A stretch of 64,000 nt of DNA, taken from positions 33,600 to 97,599 of the forward strand of contig NZ_BCVN01000003.1 of the NCBI RefSeq assembly GCF_001591765.1. Direction: 5' to 3'. Origin of the DNA: Pseudolactococcus raffinolactis NBRC 100932 (lineage in GTDB: Bacteria > Bacillota > Bacilli > Lactobacillales > Streptococcaceae). Shown here in pieces: positions 22,079-31,285 of the stretch (position 1 is the stretch's first letter; every line of letters starts with the position of its first letter). The translations under genes and the position numbers were made by a program. The notes below the pieces were generated by a model that was given only the letters and a program-made list of their open reading frames with translations, had not been told where the DNA came from and did no database searches.

Positions 22079-22981
22079 ATGAATTTACGAGATTTTGAAT
22101 ATTTTGATGCCTTAGCAGATTTATTATCTTACACACAGGTGGCCCATCAATTTGATGTCAGTCAGCCAACGATTAGCTATGCTATTAAACGTTTAGAACA
22201 GCACTATGCTTGTGATTTAATCAAGAAAGATCCATCGCATCGAACGGTTCAGTTGACGCGTGAAGGGGCGATTTTAAAGGCGCATATCCATCATATTCTG
22301 GACGAGTTCATGACGGTGGAAAGAGCGATCGAGCATGCCAAGAAAAAGCAAACGCTTGTCGGATTTCCACCGATTATCAGGGCCAGAGTCCTATCGAAAT
22401 TATTGAGAGAAAAAGAAGCCGTCAACTTTATCGCAAATTTTGATTTGATTTCAGGTGGTTCAAATGAACTGCTGTCAAAATTATTATCTGGTCGGCTTGA
22501 TTTTAGTTTGATTGGTAGCGTTGCGCCCCTGGTTCATCCAAATCTAACAGTGCAAGCCTTGGATCAACGTGAATTTTATATTTTCGCATCTCAAGATAAT
22601 CCCTTATCCCAAAAGTCTGAAATTTCATTTGAAGAAGCCCTGGATTATCCGTTCATTCTATTAGAAGAAAGTTTTGTCCACGCCAAAGCTTTTCAAAATC
22701 TCAAGGACAAGTATCAAAAGGATGCCAAAGTCTTACTGCATTTTTCTGATGTGCAAACGATTGGCCAACTGGTCAAGTCGAATATCGGGATTACCTTAAT
22801 GACGGATTTCCTACCCTTTAGGGATATGGAAAACTTGGTCAAGATACCTTTAGCAGCTAAGGATAAAGAAATCTTTTATGTACAGTATGCTTATCTGAAA
22901 ACTGCTGTCCTCAATGAAGATCTGCAACAATTGGTTGCCATGCTAGATAAGCTAGCTAAAGTCGAAGATACCTTGAGATAA
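22079..22981 (+). CDS. mleR: LysR-family regulator of malolactic genes
   Basis: A 300-residue LysR protein. The N-terminal winged helix (MNLRDFEYFDALADLLSYTQVAHQFDVSQPTISYAIKRLEQHY) is followed by a periplasmic-binding-like effector domain. Divergent placement from mleS is the classic layout, and MleR activates malolactic genes with malate. I chose the ATG at 22079, as family members start MNL-DFEYF; AAAGGGG at 22061-22067 lies 11 bases upstream. An in-frame ATG at 22046 is less likely. Confidence 0.88.
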   Translation: MNLRDFEYFDALADLLSYTQVAHQFDVSQPTISYAIKRLEQHYACDLIKKDPSHRTVQLTREGAILKAHIHHILDEFMTVERAIEHAKKKQTLVGFPPIIRARVLSKLLREKEAVNFIANFDLISGGSNELLSKLLSGRLDFSLIGSVAPLVHPNLTVQALDQREFYIFASQDNPLSQKSEISFEEALDYPFILLEESFVHAKAFQNLKDKYQKDAKVLLHFSDVQTIGQLVKSNIGITLMTDFLPFRDMENLVKIPLAAKDKEIFYVQYAYLKTAVLNEDLQQLVAMLDKLAKVEDTLR

Positions 22982-23005
22982 GCGCTACTCATGCTAGCTC
23001 TTTTC

Positions 23006-23014
23006 TGGTATAAT
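23006..23014 (+). promoter_or_regulatory. Extended -10 promoter, candidate leaderless start
   Basis: TGGTATAAT ends at 23014, eight bases before the ATG at 23022, so the transcript would begin on or next to the start codon. Confidence 0.55.
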
Positions 23015-23021
23015 CAAAGGT

Positions 23022-23516
23022 ATGAATAATAACGATATTTTAATCCGACTGCGCTACACGTTTGACATTAAAGATAGTAATATGCTCGATATTTTTGCAT
23101 TGGGTGGGTTGCCGCTCACGCTAGAAAAGCTCCGTGTCATCTTAAAAAAACAAGAGCTTGATACGGATCGTGATCAAGCCTTATCTCGCGAGAATTTGGA
23201 GCGTTTCTTAAATGGCTTCATCATTAGCCAAAGGGGTGTGAAACGTGATAAAGAAGGGCAGGAGGTGCCTGCGACCTTTGATATGACGGGCGATGCGCTG
23301 ATTAACAATGTGACAATTAAGAAGATTAAGATCACTATGACTTATACGACGGATCATCTTCAGGATTTTCTGGCGCAATCAGGTAAAACGGTGTCGACGA
23401 GCGAGCTGTCTGCGATTTTGCGTAATAAAAATCACCGTAACTATAAACCTGCTGGCGATCAAATTTTGCGTAATATGCTGAAAGGCATGGCCTTGGATTA
23501 TCGGGGTAAATCTTGA
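23022..23516 (+). CDS. DUF1456 (YehS-like) protein
   Basis: A 164-residue protein with two similar halves, each with a pattern like ILIRLRYTFDIKDSNMLDIFALGG and IKKIKITMTYTTDHLQDFLAQSG, characteristic of the DUF1456/YehS family. Function unknown. AAAGG sits one base before the ATG, too close to work as a ribosome site. Confidence 0.85.
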   Translation: MNNNDILIRLRYTFDIKDSNMLDIFALGGLPLTLEKLRVILKKQELDTDRDQALSRENLERFLNGFIISQRGVKRDKEGQEVPATFDMTGDALINNVTIKKIKITMTYTTDHLQDFLAQSGKTVSTSELSAILRNKNHRNYKPAGDQILRNMLKGMALDYRGKS

Positions 23517-23530
23517 GTTGCGTAAAAATC

Positions 23531-23559
23531 TTGACCGACTAGGACAATTCTGCTAAAAT
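23531..23559 (+). promoter_or_regulatory. mnmG promoter
   Basis: TTGACC at 23531-23536 and TAAAAT at 23554-23559 with a 17-base spacer, about 100 bases before mnmG. Confidence 0.65.
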
Positions 23560-23582
23560 ATAAGTATCAATAATTCAAGGTA

Positions 23583-23633
23583 GTCAAGTACCAAGAAGAA
23601 TAGCGTAGCTATTTTTCGTGTACTTGGCTTTTT
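23583..23633 (+). terminator. Hairpin with T-run in the mnmG leader, possible attenuator
   Basis: CAAGTAC (23585-23591) pairs with GTACTTG (23620-23626) and the interior AATAGC-GTA-GCTATT pairs too, giving a long stem followed by GGC and T5. It lies between the promoter and the mnmG ATG. Confidence 0.6.
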
Positions 23634-23660
23634 GGTATGAAAATATAAAAAGAGGTAATC

Positions 23661-25532
23661 ATGCAATTTCAAGAAAATTTTGATGTCATCGTCGTTGGTG
23701 CCGGTCATGCAGGAAGTGAAGCAGCACTAGCGTCTGCACGGATGGGTAGTAAGACACTGCTTGTCACGATTAATTTAAATATGGTCGCGTTCATGCCGTG
23801 TAATCCGTCAGTCGGTGGCTCGGCTAAAGGGATCGTCGTTCGCGAAATCGATGCGCTCGGTGGCGAGATGGGTCGCAACATCGACAAAACTTATATTCAA
23901 ATGAAGATGCTCAATACTGGTAAAGGCCCTGCGGTTCGGGCGCTTCGCGCACAGGCGGATAAGGATTTGTATGCGCGTGAGATGAAAAAAACGATTGAGC
24001 AGACGGAAAATCTGACTTTGCGTCAAGCGGTAGTGGATGAAATTCTCGTAGAAGACGGTCAAATAACTGGGATTAAAACGTCAACGGGTACGATTTATAC
24101 GGCGAAATCAGTTGTCATTACAACAGGGACAGCCCTTCGTGGTGAGATCATCATCGGTGAGCTCAAGTATTCGTCAGGTCCAAATAACTCCCTAGCTTCT
24201 ATCGGTCTTGCTGACAATTTACGTGACTTGGGCTTTGAGATTGGTCGTTTTAAAACGGGTACGCCACCGCGCGTGAAGTCTAGTACCATTGATTACAGTA
24301 AAACGGAGATTCAACCAGGAGATGAGAAGCCAAATCACTTTAGTTTCTTATCAAAGGATGCGGATTATTTGACTGATCAAATTCCGTGTTGGTTGACCTA
24401 TACGAAGAATGCGACGCATATGATCATTCAAGAGAATTTGCATCGTGCGCCGATGTTTTCAGGGATGGTTAAAGGTGTTGGGCCGCGTTATTGTCCGTCA
24501 ATTGAGGATAAAATCGTGCGTTTTGCTGACAAGCCACGCCATCAACTGTTTTTAGAGCCTGAAGGCCGAGATACAGAAGAAGTTTACGTGCAAGGCTTGT
24601 CGACGTCGATGCCGGAAGATGTGCAGTTTGAGATGTTGCGCTCAATTCCAGGTTTGGAAAATGCGGAGATGATGCGTTCAGGTTATGCCATTGAGTATGA
24701 TGTGGTTTTACCACACCAACTGCGTGCGACGCTTGAAACGAAATTGATTTCAGGCTTGTTCACGGCGGGTCAAACCAATGGAACGTCAGGCTATGAAGAA
24801 GCAGCAGGTCAAGGTTTAATTGCAGGGATCAATGCCGCGCTGAAGGCGCAAGGTAAACCTGAGTTTATTTTGAAACGTTCAGATGCCTATATCGGTGTGA
24901 TGATTGATGACTTGGTAACGAAAGGAACGATTGAACCCTATCGTTTGTTGACAAGTCGTGCTGAGTACCGCTTGATTCTTCGCCATGATAATGCGGATAT
25001 GCGGTTAACACCACTTGGCCGTGAGATCGGCTTGGTCTCTGATTACCGTTGGCATACTTTTGATATTAAAAAATATCAATATGAAAACGAACTATTGCGC
25101 CTGCAAAAAAATAAACTCAAGCCGATCGCTGAAACCAATGCTAAGATAGAAGCCTTAGGTTTCAAGCCTTTGACGGATGCCTTGACAGCAGCAGAGTTTA
25201 TGCGCCGTCAAGAAATCACTTATGAGATTGCGACATCCTTCATCGGAGAAGCGCCAGAAGTTTTGGATGCGAAAATTATTGAATTAATCGAAACAGAAAT
25301 TAAATATGAAGGCTATATCAAAAAAGCGACGGATCAAGTCGCTAAAATGCACCGTTTGGAAGCCAAACGCATTCCGAAAAATATTGACTGGGATGCTTTA
25401 GATAGCATTGCTACAGAAGCGCGTCAAAAATTTAAGAAAATCAATCCAGAAACGATTGGTCAAGCCAGTCGTATCTCAGGTGTCAATCCTGCGGATATTA
25501 GTATTTTGATGGTTTATTTGGAAGGTAAGTAA
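23661..25532 (+). CDS. mnmG: tRNA uridine-34 carboxymethylaminomethyl modification protein
   Basis: A 623-residue FAD protein that with MnmE installs the cmnm5 group on U34 of several tRNAs. The dinucleotide site [19 protein letters not shown] opens the protein; the [24 protein letters not shown] and [14 protein letters not shown] signatures follow, with a C-terminal helical domain. AGAGG precedes the ATG. It shares its target base with MnmA (17703-18827). Confidence 0.97.
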   Translation: MQFQENFDVIVVGAGHAGSEAALASARMGSKTLLVTINLNMVAFMPCNPSVGGSAKGIVVREIDALGGEMGRNIDKTYIQMKMLNTGKGPAVRALRAQADKDLYAREMKKTIEQTENLTLRQAVVDEILVEDGQITGIKTSTGTIYTAKSVVITTGTALRGEIIIGELKYSSGPNNSLASIGLADNLRDLGFEIGRFKTGTPPRVKSSTIDYSKTEIQPGDEKPNHFSFLSKDADYLTDQIPCWLTYTKNATHMIIQENLHRAPMFSGMVKGVGPRYCPSIEDKIVRFADKPRHQLFLEPEGRDTEEVYVQGLSTSMPEDVQFEMLRSIPGLENAEMMRSGYAIEYDVVLPHQLRATLETKLISGLFTAGQTNGTSGYEEAAGQGLIAGINAALKAQGKPEFILKRSDAYIGVMIDDLVTKGTIEPYRLLTSRAEYRLILRHDNADMRLTPLGREIGLVSDYRWHTFDIKKYQYENELLRLQKNKLKPIAETNAKIEALGFKPLTDALTAAEFMRRQEITYEIATSFIGEAPEVLDAKIIELIETEIKYEGYIKKATDQVAKMHRLEAKRIPKNIDWDALDSIATEARQKFKKINPETIGQASRISGVNPADISILMVYLEGK

Positions 25533-25540
25533 GACGTAAT

Positions 25541-25577
25541 AAGCTCAGACTATCTGGGCTTTTTTCTATGGTATAAT
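25541..25577 (+). terminator. mnmG terminator with adjoining extended -10 box
   Basis: AGCTCAGA pairs with TCTGGGCT and runs into T6. Five bases on, TGGTATAAT (25569-25577) is a promoter-like box. The following 225 bases to 25802 are AT-rich, with a further TATAAT near 25771 and no gene. Confidence 0.7.
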
Positions 25578-25802
25578 GGAAACGAAATACGTGTACCAAA
25601 TGAGTCACAGTTCAAGATATTTGTTGCAATTTTACATAGAGTGCTATCAGATTCTTATGAAAGCTTGTAAGAAGGATTAAGTTTGAGTAATTTAAATATA
25701 TATGCTTTAACATTGAAAATGAAATATTATACCAAATGACATAAAAATCGATAAAATATTGATATTTTGGTATAATTAACCTATTCTATGTCAGGAGAAA
25801 CT

Positions 25803-26667
25803 ATGTCTTATCAACCACTGTTCGACATCACAGACGATATGTTAAATAAAATCGTTGAAATAACAGAAATTGTAACAAAATTAACACTCACACAACCGCA
25901 AGCGTGTATTAGGTAAACCGCAAGAAATTAGAGAAGTACAAAATGCTTATCAAGCATATGAACTAATTTTTAAACTCAATCCTTATCAAGTCACTGACCT
26001 ATTGCAAGCGCACGGCTATCTCATAGCTGATTTAGTAAAACGTTCAGGAGGCTTTCGTTTAGGTGATGTCGGTATTTATGATATTGCGGGAAATCTTGTG
26101 CATATGGGTGCACGTCCACAGTTTGTGAGCCATCTTGTTAATGAGTTACTTGAGTGGGGACAAAGTTCAGTTATTCCAGCCTTAATAAAGAGTAGCGTTG
26201 TGCATTATGAACTTGAAAAAATTCATCCTTTTGAAGATGGTAATGGCAGAATGGGACGGTTGTGGCAGAATTTGATTTTAGCACAAGATTACCCAATATT
26301 TGAATACCTGCCAATTGAAACGATGATTTATGAGCATCAAGAAAGCTATTATAAGGCTTTGAGTGATAACAAAAGTGCCACGCGATTCATTAATTTTATG
26401 CTTGATATTATTATGGAGACAATAAAAAATAGCGATATAACAAGCGATAAAATAGCGATAAAACAATTAAGTAAACCACAAACTGAATTTTACCATCTTA
26501 TACGTGATTATTTACAAAAAAATGAGAGTGTGACGAGTGCTGAAGCACAAATATTATCAGGTAAATCAGCAGCAACAGTGCGTAATTATTTTGCGAAATT
26601 GGTTTCAAAAAACTTATTAGTCGCTCAAGGTGAGAATAAAGCCCGAAAATATTTTTTAGCAAACTAG
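25803..26667 (+). pseudogene. Fic-domain protein, decayed by internal deletion and frameshift
   Basis: The first fragment (25803-25916) reads MSYQPLFDITDDMLNKIVEI and ends at TAA. From about 25897 the frame +1 reads KRVLGKPQEIREVQNAYQAYE and stays open to 26667. This second part holds the complete Fic core HPFEDGNGRMGRLW and a C-terminal winged helix (AEAQILSGKSAATVRNYF). Family members have about 40 extra residues at the junction, including the (S/T)xxxE(G/N) inhibitory helix; these are missing here. Fic proteins transfer AMP or other groups to target proteins. A shortened protein from a non-ATG start such as TTG 26002 is possible but has no clear ribosome site. Confidence 0.8.
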
Positions 26668-26675
26668 GCCGAAAG

Positions 26676-26957
26676 AGAATGCATGGCGACCCACAGTATC
26701 AATTGGTGCACCAATTGGTGTCAGTGGTGCGATTGCAATCCGAGAATTGATGAAGAAAAACGAAAAGCTAAAAAAATCAGCACGTGTTAATAATCGAGCA
26801 GATTTTAAATTTACTTTTGAAGATGAGATCGATAAAGCATTAACAGATGGCTATACACAAAATCAAGATTTCTTTGGTGTTTTACTAAATAATGATAGTT
26901 TAAAAAAAGAAGTGCCCAGATTTTATAGATGATGTATATCAGAGCATGCAAGAATAA
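26676..26957 (+). pseudogene. Remnant of an unrecognised gene, 3' part with a frameshift
   Basis: One frame reads ENAWRPTVSIGAPIGVSG, then RELMKKNEKLKKSARV, and on to QNQDFFGVLLNNDSLKKEVP, stopping at 26932. Removing one C from the CCC near 26913 would continue it as DFIDDVYQSMQE and stop at 26957, a more natural end. There is no start codon with a ribosome site at the 5' side. I do not recognise the family; the tail vaguely recalls helicase or restriction subunit C termini, which I would not rely on. Confidence 0.5.
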
Positions 26958-26986
26958 AGAAATAAAAAAATAATCAACTAATTCTA

Positions 26987-27016
26987 TTGACTTAACCACA
27001 AAAACTATGATATACT
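26987..27016 (+). promoter_or_regulatory. Promoter of the infC-rpmI-rplT operon
   Basis: TTGACT at 26987-26992 and TATACT at 27011-27016, 18-base spacer, 260 bases before infC. Confidence 0.75.
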
Positions 27017-27262
27017 AGAGAAGTTGAAAAGCAGAAAGCCCCCGCTTTCTCGCCAATACTGCGTAAGCTACTTGGCATGGAAATGAATTTATTCTCTGGA
27101 TTCAGAGTTGATTTATAGCGGGCTTTCTACGGAAAGTCCGTTTTGTTTTTCAATGGAGAAGTTGGCTCATTTAGCCAGCAGAACATTTACAGTAATTGAG
27201 TTTTGATTACCTGAATTGATAGATTTCTATGAGTCAAGTAAGCAGCTCAACATCTTTAAGAC
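27017..27262 (+). promoter_or_regulatory. L20-type leader with attenuator
   Basis: A roughly 245-base leader. GAAAGCCCCCGCTTTC (27034-27049) can fold on itself or pair its 5' part over long range with GCGGGCTTTC (27118-27127). The latter can instead pair with GAAAGTCC (27132-27139) to give a terminator ending in GTTTTGTTTTT (27140-27150). These alternative pairings match the L20 autoregulation leader known from Bacillus, where L20 binding promotes termination. The rest up to the infC ribosome site shows no ORF. Confidence 0.75.
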
Positions 27263-27275
27263 AAGGAGAACAATC

Positions 27276-27797
27276 ATAGCAAGAGAAAGAGTTACAATGA
27301 ATCAGGCGATTCGTGCAAGCGAAGTTCGTTTGATCTCGGCAGATGGTGATCAACTCGGGATTACACCGACACGTGATGCGCTTAATCAAGCCATGGATCA
27401 AGATATGGACTTAGTGTTGATCTCAGCACAAGCGACACCGCCTGTTGCCAAAATTATGGATTTTACAAAATTCAAGTTTGAGCAAAAGAAAAAACTGAAA
27501 GAACAAAAGAAAAATCAGGCTGTTGTCACAGTCAAAGAAGTTCGTTTGTCTCCAGTTATTGACCAAAATGACTTTGATACAAAATTGCGTCAAGCAACTA
27601 AATTCCTTGAAAAAGGCAACAAAGTTAAGGTTTCTATTCGATTTAAAGGTCGGATGATTACCCATAAAGAAGTTGGTCAAAAAGTCTTGGACGATTTCGT
27701 TATCGCAACCCAAGACATTGCCCACGTTGAACAACGTGCCAAAATGGATGGTCGTCAAATGTTTATGCAATTGGCACCAGGCGAGAAAAAGAAATAA
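27276..27797 (+). CDS. infC: Translation initiation factor IF-3
   Basis: A protein of about 173 residues that splits ribosomes and checks start codons. N-terminal domain [21 protein letters not shown], linker rich in Lys, and C-terminal domain with [16 protein letters not shown]. No ATG fits: AAGGAG at 27263-27268 sits 4 and 7 bases before ATC (27273) and ATA (27276), while the first in-frame ATG (27297) is 28 bases away and would cut the N terminus. A rare start is normal for infC, as IF-3 discriminates against such codons and so controls itself. I place it at ATA 27276; ATC is possible. Confidence 0.9.
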   Translation: MARERVTMNQAIRASEVRLISADGDQLGITPTRDALNQAMDQDMDLVLISAQATPPVAKIMDFTKFKFEQKKKLKEQKKNQAVVTVKEVRLSPVIDQNDFDTKLRQATKFLEKGNKVKVSIRFKGRMITHKEVGQKVLDDFVIATQDIAHVEQRAKMDGRQMFMQLAPGEKKK

Positions 27798-27826
27798 ACA
27801 CTAAAATTTTAGAGGAGATTTGAGAA

Positions 27827-28027
27827 ATGCCAAAACAAAAATCACACCGCGCTTCAGCAAAACGTTTTAAACGTACTGGTTCTGGAGGCTTGAAACGTTT
27901 TAAAGCCTATACAAGCCACCGTTTCCACGGGAAAACTAAAAAACAACGTCGTCACCTTCGTAAAGCTGGTATGGTATCAACTGGTGACTACAAACGTATC
28001 CGTAAAATGGTTTACTCTCTTAAATAA
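27827..28027 (+). CDS. rpmI: 50S ribosomal protein L35
   Basis: A 66-residue very basic protein with the L35 pattern [23 protein letters not shown] and an [10 protein letters not shown] segment. GAGGAG precedes the ATG. Second gene of the infC operon, under the same L20 leader. Confidence 0.97.
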   Translation: MPKQKSHRASAKRFKRTGSGGLKRFKAYTSHRFHGKTKKQRRHLRKAGMVSTGDYKRIRKMVYSLK

Positions 28028-28086
28028 TAGAGAGCTGAATCAAGCATAGACTACATTAAACTAAGATATAATAAGGAGAACTATAA

Positions 28087-28446
28087 ATGGCTCGTGTTAA
28101 AGGTGGCGTTGTAAGCCGCAAACGTCGTAAACGTGTACTGAAACTTGCGAAAGGTTACTATGGCGCAAAACATACTTTGTTCCGTACTGCTAAAGAACAA
28201 GTAATGAACTCATATAACTATGCGTTCCGTGACCGTCGTCAAAAGAAACGTGATTTCCGTAAATTGTGGATTGCACGTATCAATGCAGCTGCACGTATCA
28301 ACGGATTGTCATATTCTAAATTGATGCATGGTTTGAAATTAGCTGAAATTGAAGTTAACCGTAAAATGTTAGCTGATCTTGCAGTTAATGATGCAGCAGC
28401 TTTCGCAGCTTTGGCTGACGCTTCTAAAAAAGCTTTGGCTAAATAA
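28087..28446 (+). CDS. rplT: 50S ribosomal protein L20
   Basis: A 119-residue basic protein. [26 protein letters not shown] and the [20 protein letters not shown] segment are diagnostic. L20 nucleates assembly of 23S rRNA and represses its own operon by binding the leader at 27017-27262. AAGGAG precedes the ATG; a terminator follows. Confidence 0.97.
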   Translation: MARVKGGVVSRKRRKRVLKLAKGYYGAKHTLFRTAKEQVMNSYNYAFRDRRQKKRDFRKLWIARINAAARINGLSYSKLMHGLKLAEIEVNRKMLADLAVNDAAAFAALADASKKALAK

Positions 28447-28460
28447 GCAAGACTATTAAA

Positions 28461-28486
28461 AAAGCAAGCTTCGGCTTGTTTTTTTG
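28461..28486 (+). terminator. Terminator of the infC-rpmI-rplT operon
   Basis: AAGCAAGC pairs with GCTTGTTT around TTCG, ending in T7. Confidence 0.9.
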
Positions 28487-28492
28487 AATTTA

Positions 28493-28521
28493 GAGTCGAG
28501 TATCATGCTCGATTTTTTTGT
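28493..28521 (+). terminator. Second hairpin with T-run
   Basis: GTCGAG pairs with CTCGAT around a short loop and runs into T7, about seven bases after the first terminator. Confidence 0.55.
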
Positions 28522-28578
28522 TTTGCTGAAAAATATCATGATTTTTTTCAGTTTATGTATAATACCTTTTACTTTTTG

Positions 28579-28610
28579 TGCTATAATAAATTTGTAAACA
28601 AATAATTTGT
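28579..28610 (+). promoter_or_regulatory. feo promoter and candidate operator
   Basis: An extended -10 box TGCTATAAT (28579-28587) is followed by the perfect palindrome ACAAATAATTTGT (28598-28610) just past the expected start of transcription. The regulator that would bind it is not identifiable. Confidence 0.45.
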
Positions 28611-28695
28611 ACTTTGTCTGTCAATCTGTTAAGTGCTAAAATTTGAAAGGAATTGAGTCGCCACTTTTTAAAAGAAGTTGACTCAGAAAACAACT

Positions 28696-29190
28696 ATGAT
28701 AACCTTAACCACCTGTCCGTTGAAGCAAACCTATTTTGTTTCAGATATCAAAGGCGATCCTGACAGTAGAAAACACCTGCAAAATCTTGGTTTTGTCAAA
28801 AATGCGCGTGTTGCGGTTATGAATCGTGATAAAAATAATGGCGTTATCCTCATCCACAACTCCCGTGTGGCGCTAGACAACACCATTTTAGATAATATTG
28901 CCCTATCTAAGGAACTCATCGGTCATGGGAATCTTGCCAAGCTGTCATCGATGAAACCCGGTCAAACGGCCATGGTTTTAAGTGTCGCCGTAAATCATCC
29001 CAAAGATCCTGCCGATGCGGCACTGAAACGTCGCTTGCTGGACATGGGTGTGACACGCGGTACTCGGATCTTTGTCAGAAAAGTTGCACCCTTAGGCGAT
29101 CCTATGGAGTTACACGTCAGGGGATATGAATTAACCCTGCGGAAAAATGAAGCGGAAAAAGTAGAAGTGAGCGTACTAGAAAATGACTGA
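28696..29190 (+). CDS. feoA: Iron transport accessory protein with two FeoA domains
   Basis: A 164-residue protein made of two successive SH3-like FeoA domains (about 1-72 and 85-160), each with the pattern LxxLGFVxNARVxVxxRD or LLDMGVTRGTRIFVRKVAPLGDP. Single-domain FeoA is about 75 residues, so this is a tandem form, known also in lactococci. FeoA binds FeoB and supports ferrous iron uptake. The ATG at 28696 gives MITLTTCPL; an in-frame TTG at 28678 is an alternative. It overlaps feoB by eight bases. Confidence 0.88.
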   Translation: MITLTTCPLKQTYFVSDIKGDPDSRKHLQNLGFVKNARVAVMNRDKNNGVILIHNSRVALDNTILDNIALSKELIGHGNLAKLSSMKPGQTAMVLSVAVNHPKDPADAALKRRLLDMGVTRGTRIFVRKVAPLGDPMELHVRGYELTLRKNEAEKVEVSVLEND

Positions 29191-31285
29191 TAACAAACGA
29201 TTTGCGCTGGTCGGCAATCCAAACTCTGGTAAGACATCAACTTTTAACCTCCTGACGGGCTCTAATCAGTATGTCGGAAACTGGCCAGGCGTGACGGTTG
29301 AACGGAAATCTGGAAAATACGCTAAAGATAAGACCATTATCATCCAAGATTTACCCGGCATTTATTCCCTATCACCTTTCACACCAGAAGAAAATGTCAC
29401 AAGAGATTACCTTCTATCTGATGATTATGATGTAATTATCAACGTCGTTGATGCCACGAATATTGAGCGCAATCTTTACCTGACGACGCAACTGATCGAA
29501 ATCGGCAAACCAGTCGTCATCGCTCTCAACATGACCGATCTCCTGATCAAACATGATATTTTCATCAACACGGAAAAACTCTCGTATTCATTAGGCGTCC
29601 CTGTTGTCAACATCTCAGCCCTCAAAAATCAGGGCTTTGAGGAACTCGTCTCGCTCAGTCAAAAAGCAAGGCCCCCACAAGTCGAACTCCATTATGACGA
29701 ACGCTTTGAAGCGAGTTTGGCGGAGTTAGCGAGCGCCACGCACGTGAGCAACCGCTTCGAGCTTATCAAGGTTTTTGAAAATGACGAAAAAATAATAGAA
29801 CGCGTGGCCTTATCAGCAAAACAAGCTGAGGAAGTCTCTGACATTATAGCGATTGCTGAAGATATTTTTCTGGATGATCGACAAAGTATCGTTGTTAATG
29901 AACGCTACCAATACTTAACGAGCCTAGCTGCCATGGTTGAAAGTCGCTCGAAAGGGGTTCGCTTTAACTTTTCAGATAAGATTGACCAGTTCGTCACGTC
30001 TAGAATTTTTGGGTTTCCATTCTTTCTCTTTGCCATGTGGGCAGTTTATTATGTCAGCATCCAGACGGTTGGGATCATGGGGACGGATTTTGTCAATGAA
30101 AAACTTTTTGGCGAGATTGTCCCGCAGTATGCGCAAAGTTTACTTGATGCGCTACATATTGCGCCGATTGGTCAGAGTTTGATTTTAGATGGGATTATCG
30201 CTGGTGTCGGCTCTGTCCTTGGTTTTGTGCCACAGATTTTTGTTCTCTTTATCTGTTTAGGGATTCTGGAAGATTCAGGTTATATGAGTCGGGTCGCTTT
30301 CGTTATGGACCGGATTTTCCGTCGCTTTGGTCTATCTGGTAAATCTTTTATTCCCATGTTGATCGCGACAGGTTGTGGGATTCCGGGTGTCATGGCATCT
30401 CGGACGATTGAAAATGAACGAGATCGCCGCATTACGATTATGGTCACAACTTTCATGCCGTGTTCCGCTAAGTTACCGATTATCGCCTTGGTCGCTGGTT
30501 CACTTTTCCCTAATAATTCCTTGATCGCTCCAAGTGCTTATTTCGTAGGTATCTTTACGATTGTTATCAGTGGGATTATGCTGAAAAAGACCAAGTTATT
30601 AGGCGGATCAGTTACACCCTTTATCATGGAGTTGCCAAATTATCATCTGCCCAAGTGGTCAAGTGTTTTACGCTATGCTTGGGAAAAGGGCTTGAGCTTT
30701 ATCAAGCGTGCAGGGACAATTATCCTTGCCATGACCATCTTGCTTTGGTTCTTGACGACCTTTAATTTCCGCTTACAGGTTGTGGATACGGAACAATCCA
30801 TTTTAGCCGGCATTGGCCGTGTCATTATGCCATTATTTGTACCATTAGGCTGGACATCTTGGCAGGCAACGGTTTCAACCTTTACAGGTTTACTTGCCAA
30901 AGAAACGCTTGTGTCTACTATGGGTGTCCTCTACCATGCCAAGGGTAGCGCAGCACTCAACACTGCCATGCAAAGTAATTTCACAGCCTTATCTGCCTAC
31001 ACGTTACTTTTGTTTAACCTACTCTGTGCACCGTGTTTTGCGGCGATCGGTGCCATCTATCGTGAGATGGGTACGGCAAAATGGACGGGAATTGCGGTTG
31101 GTTTCCAGTGTGCGATTGCCTATATCTTTAGTTTTATCGTCTATCAGCTGGGTCATGCCTTTGTCACGGGTCAAGTGGGTATCCTTGCTGTGCTTGCTGT
31201 TCTGATGTTAGGGCTGGGCGGCTATCTTGTCTTTAGAAAACCAGTTTATCAAGCGCCTCAATTGGCAGAAAGTGTGACTATATGA
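29183..31285 (+). CDS. feoB: Ferrous iron transporter FeoB
   Basis: A 700-residue iron permease. The N-terminal G domain has GNPNSGKT at 11-18, DLPGIYSL and NMTDLL; a helical spacer follows, and then about ten membrane helices with two Gate motifs, including GCGIPGVMASRTIENERDRR and TTFMPCSAKLP. It brings Fe2+ into the cell. ATG overlaps the feoA end, and its TGA overlaps the next small gene by ATGA. Confidence 0.96.
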   Translation: MTDNKRFALVGNPNSGKTSTFNLLTGSNQYVGNWPGVTVERKSGKYAKDKTIIIQDLPGIYSLSPFTPEENVTRDYLLSDDYDVIINVVDATNIERNLYLTTQLIEIGKPVVIALNMTDLLIKHDIFINTEKLSYSLGVPVVNISALKNQGFEELVSLSQKARPPQVELHYDERFEASLAELASATHVSNRFELIKVFENDEKIIERVALSAKQAEEVSDIIAIAEDIFLDDRQSIVVNERYQYLTSLAAMVESRSKGVRFNFSDKIDQFVTSRIFGFPFFLFAMWAVYYVSIQTVGIMGTDFVNEKLFGEIVPQYAQSLLDALHIAPIGQSLILDGIIAGVGSVLGFVPQIFVLFICLGILEDSGYMSRVAFVMDRIFRRFGLSGKSFIPMLIATGCGIPGVMASRTIENERDRRITIMVTTFMPCSAKLPIIALVAGSLFPNNSLIAPSAYFVGIFTIVISGIMLKKTKLLGGSVTPFIMELPNYHLPKWSSVLRYAWEKGLSFIKRAGTIILAMTILLWFLTTFNFRLQVVDTEQSILAGIGRVIMPLFVPLGWTSWQATVSTFTGLLAKETLVSTMGVLYHAKGSAALNTAMQSNFTALSAYTLLLFNLLCAPCFAAIGAIYREMGTAKWTGIAVGFQCAIAYIFSFIVYQLGHAFVTGQVGILAVLAVLMLGLGGYLVFRKPVYQAPQLAESVTI

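Noticed and set aside
27216..27275. infC start at ATG 27216
   Set aside because: It would add 20 unconserved residues and has no ribosome site; the AAGGAG lies after it.
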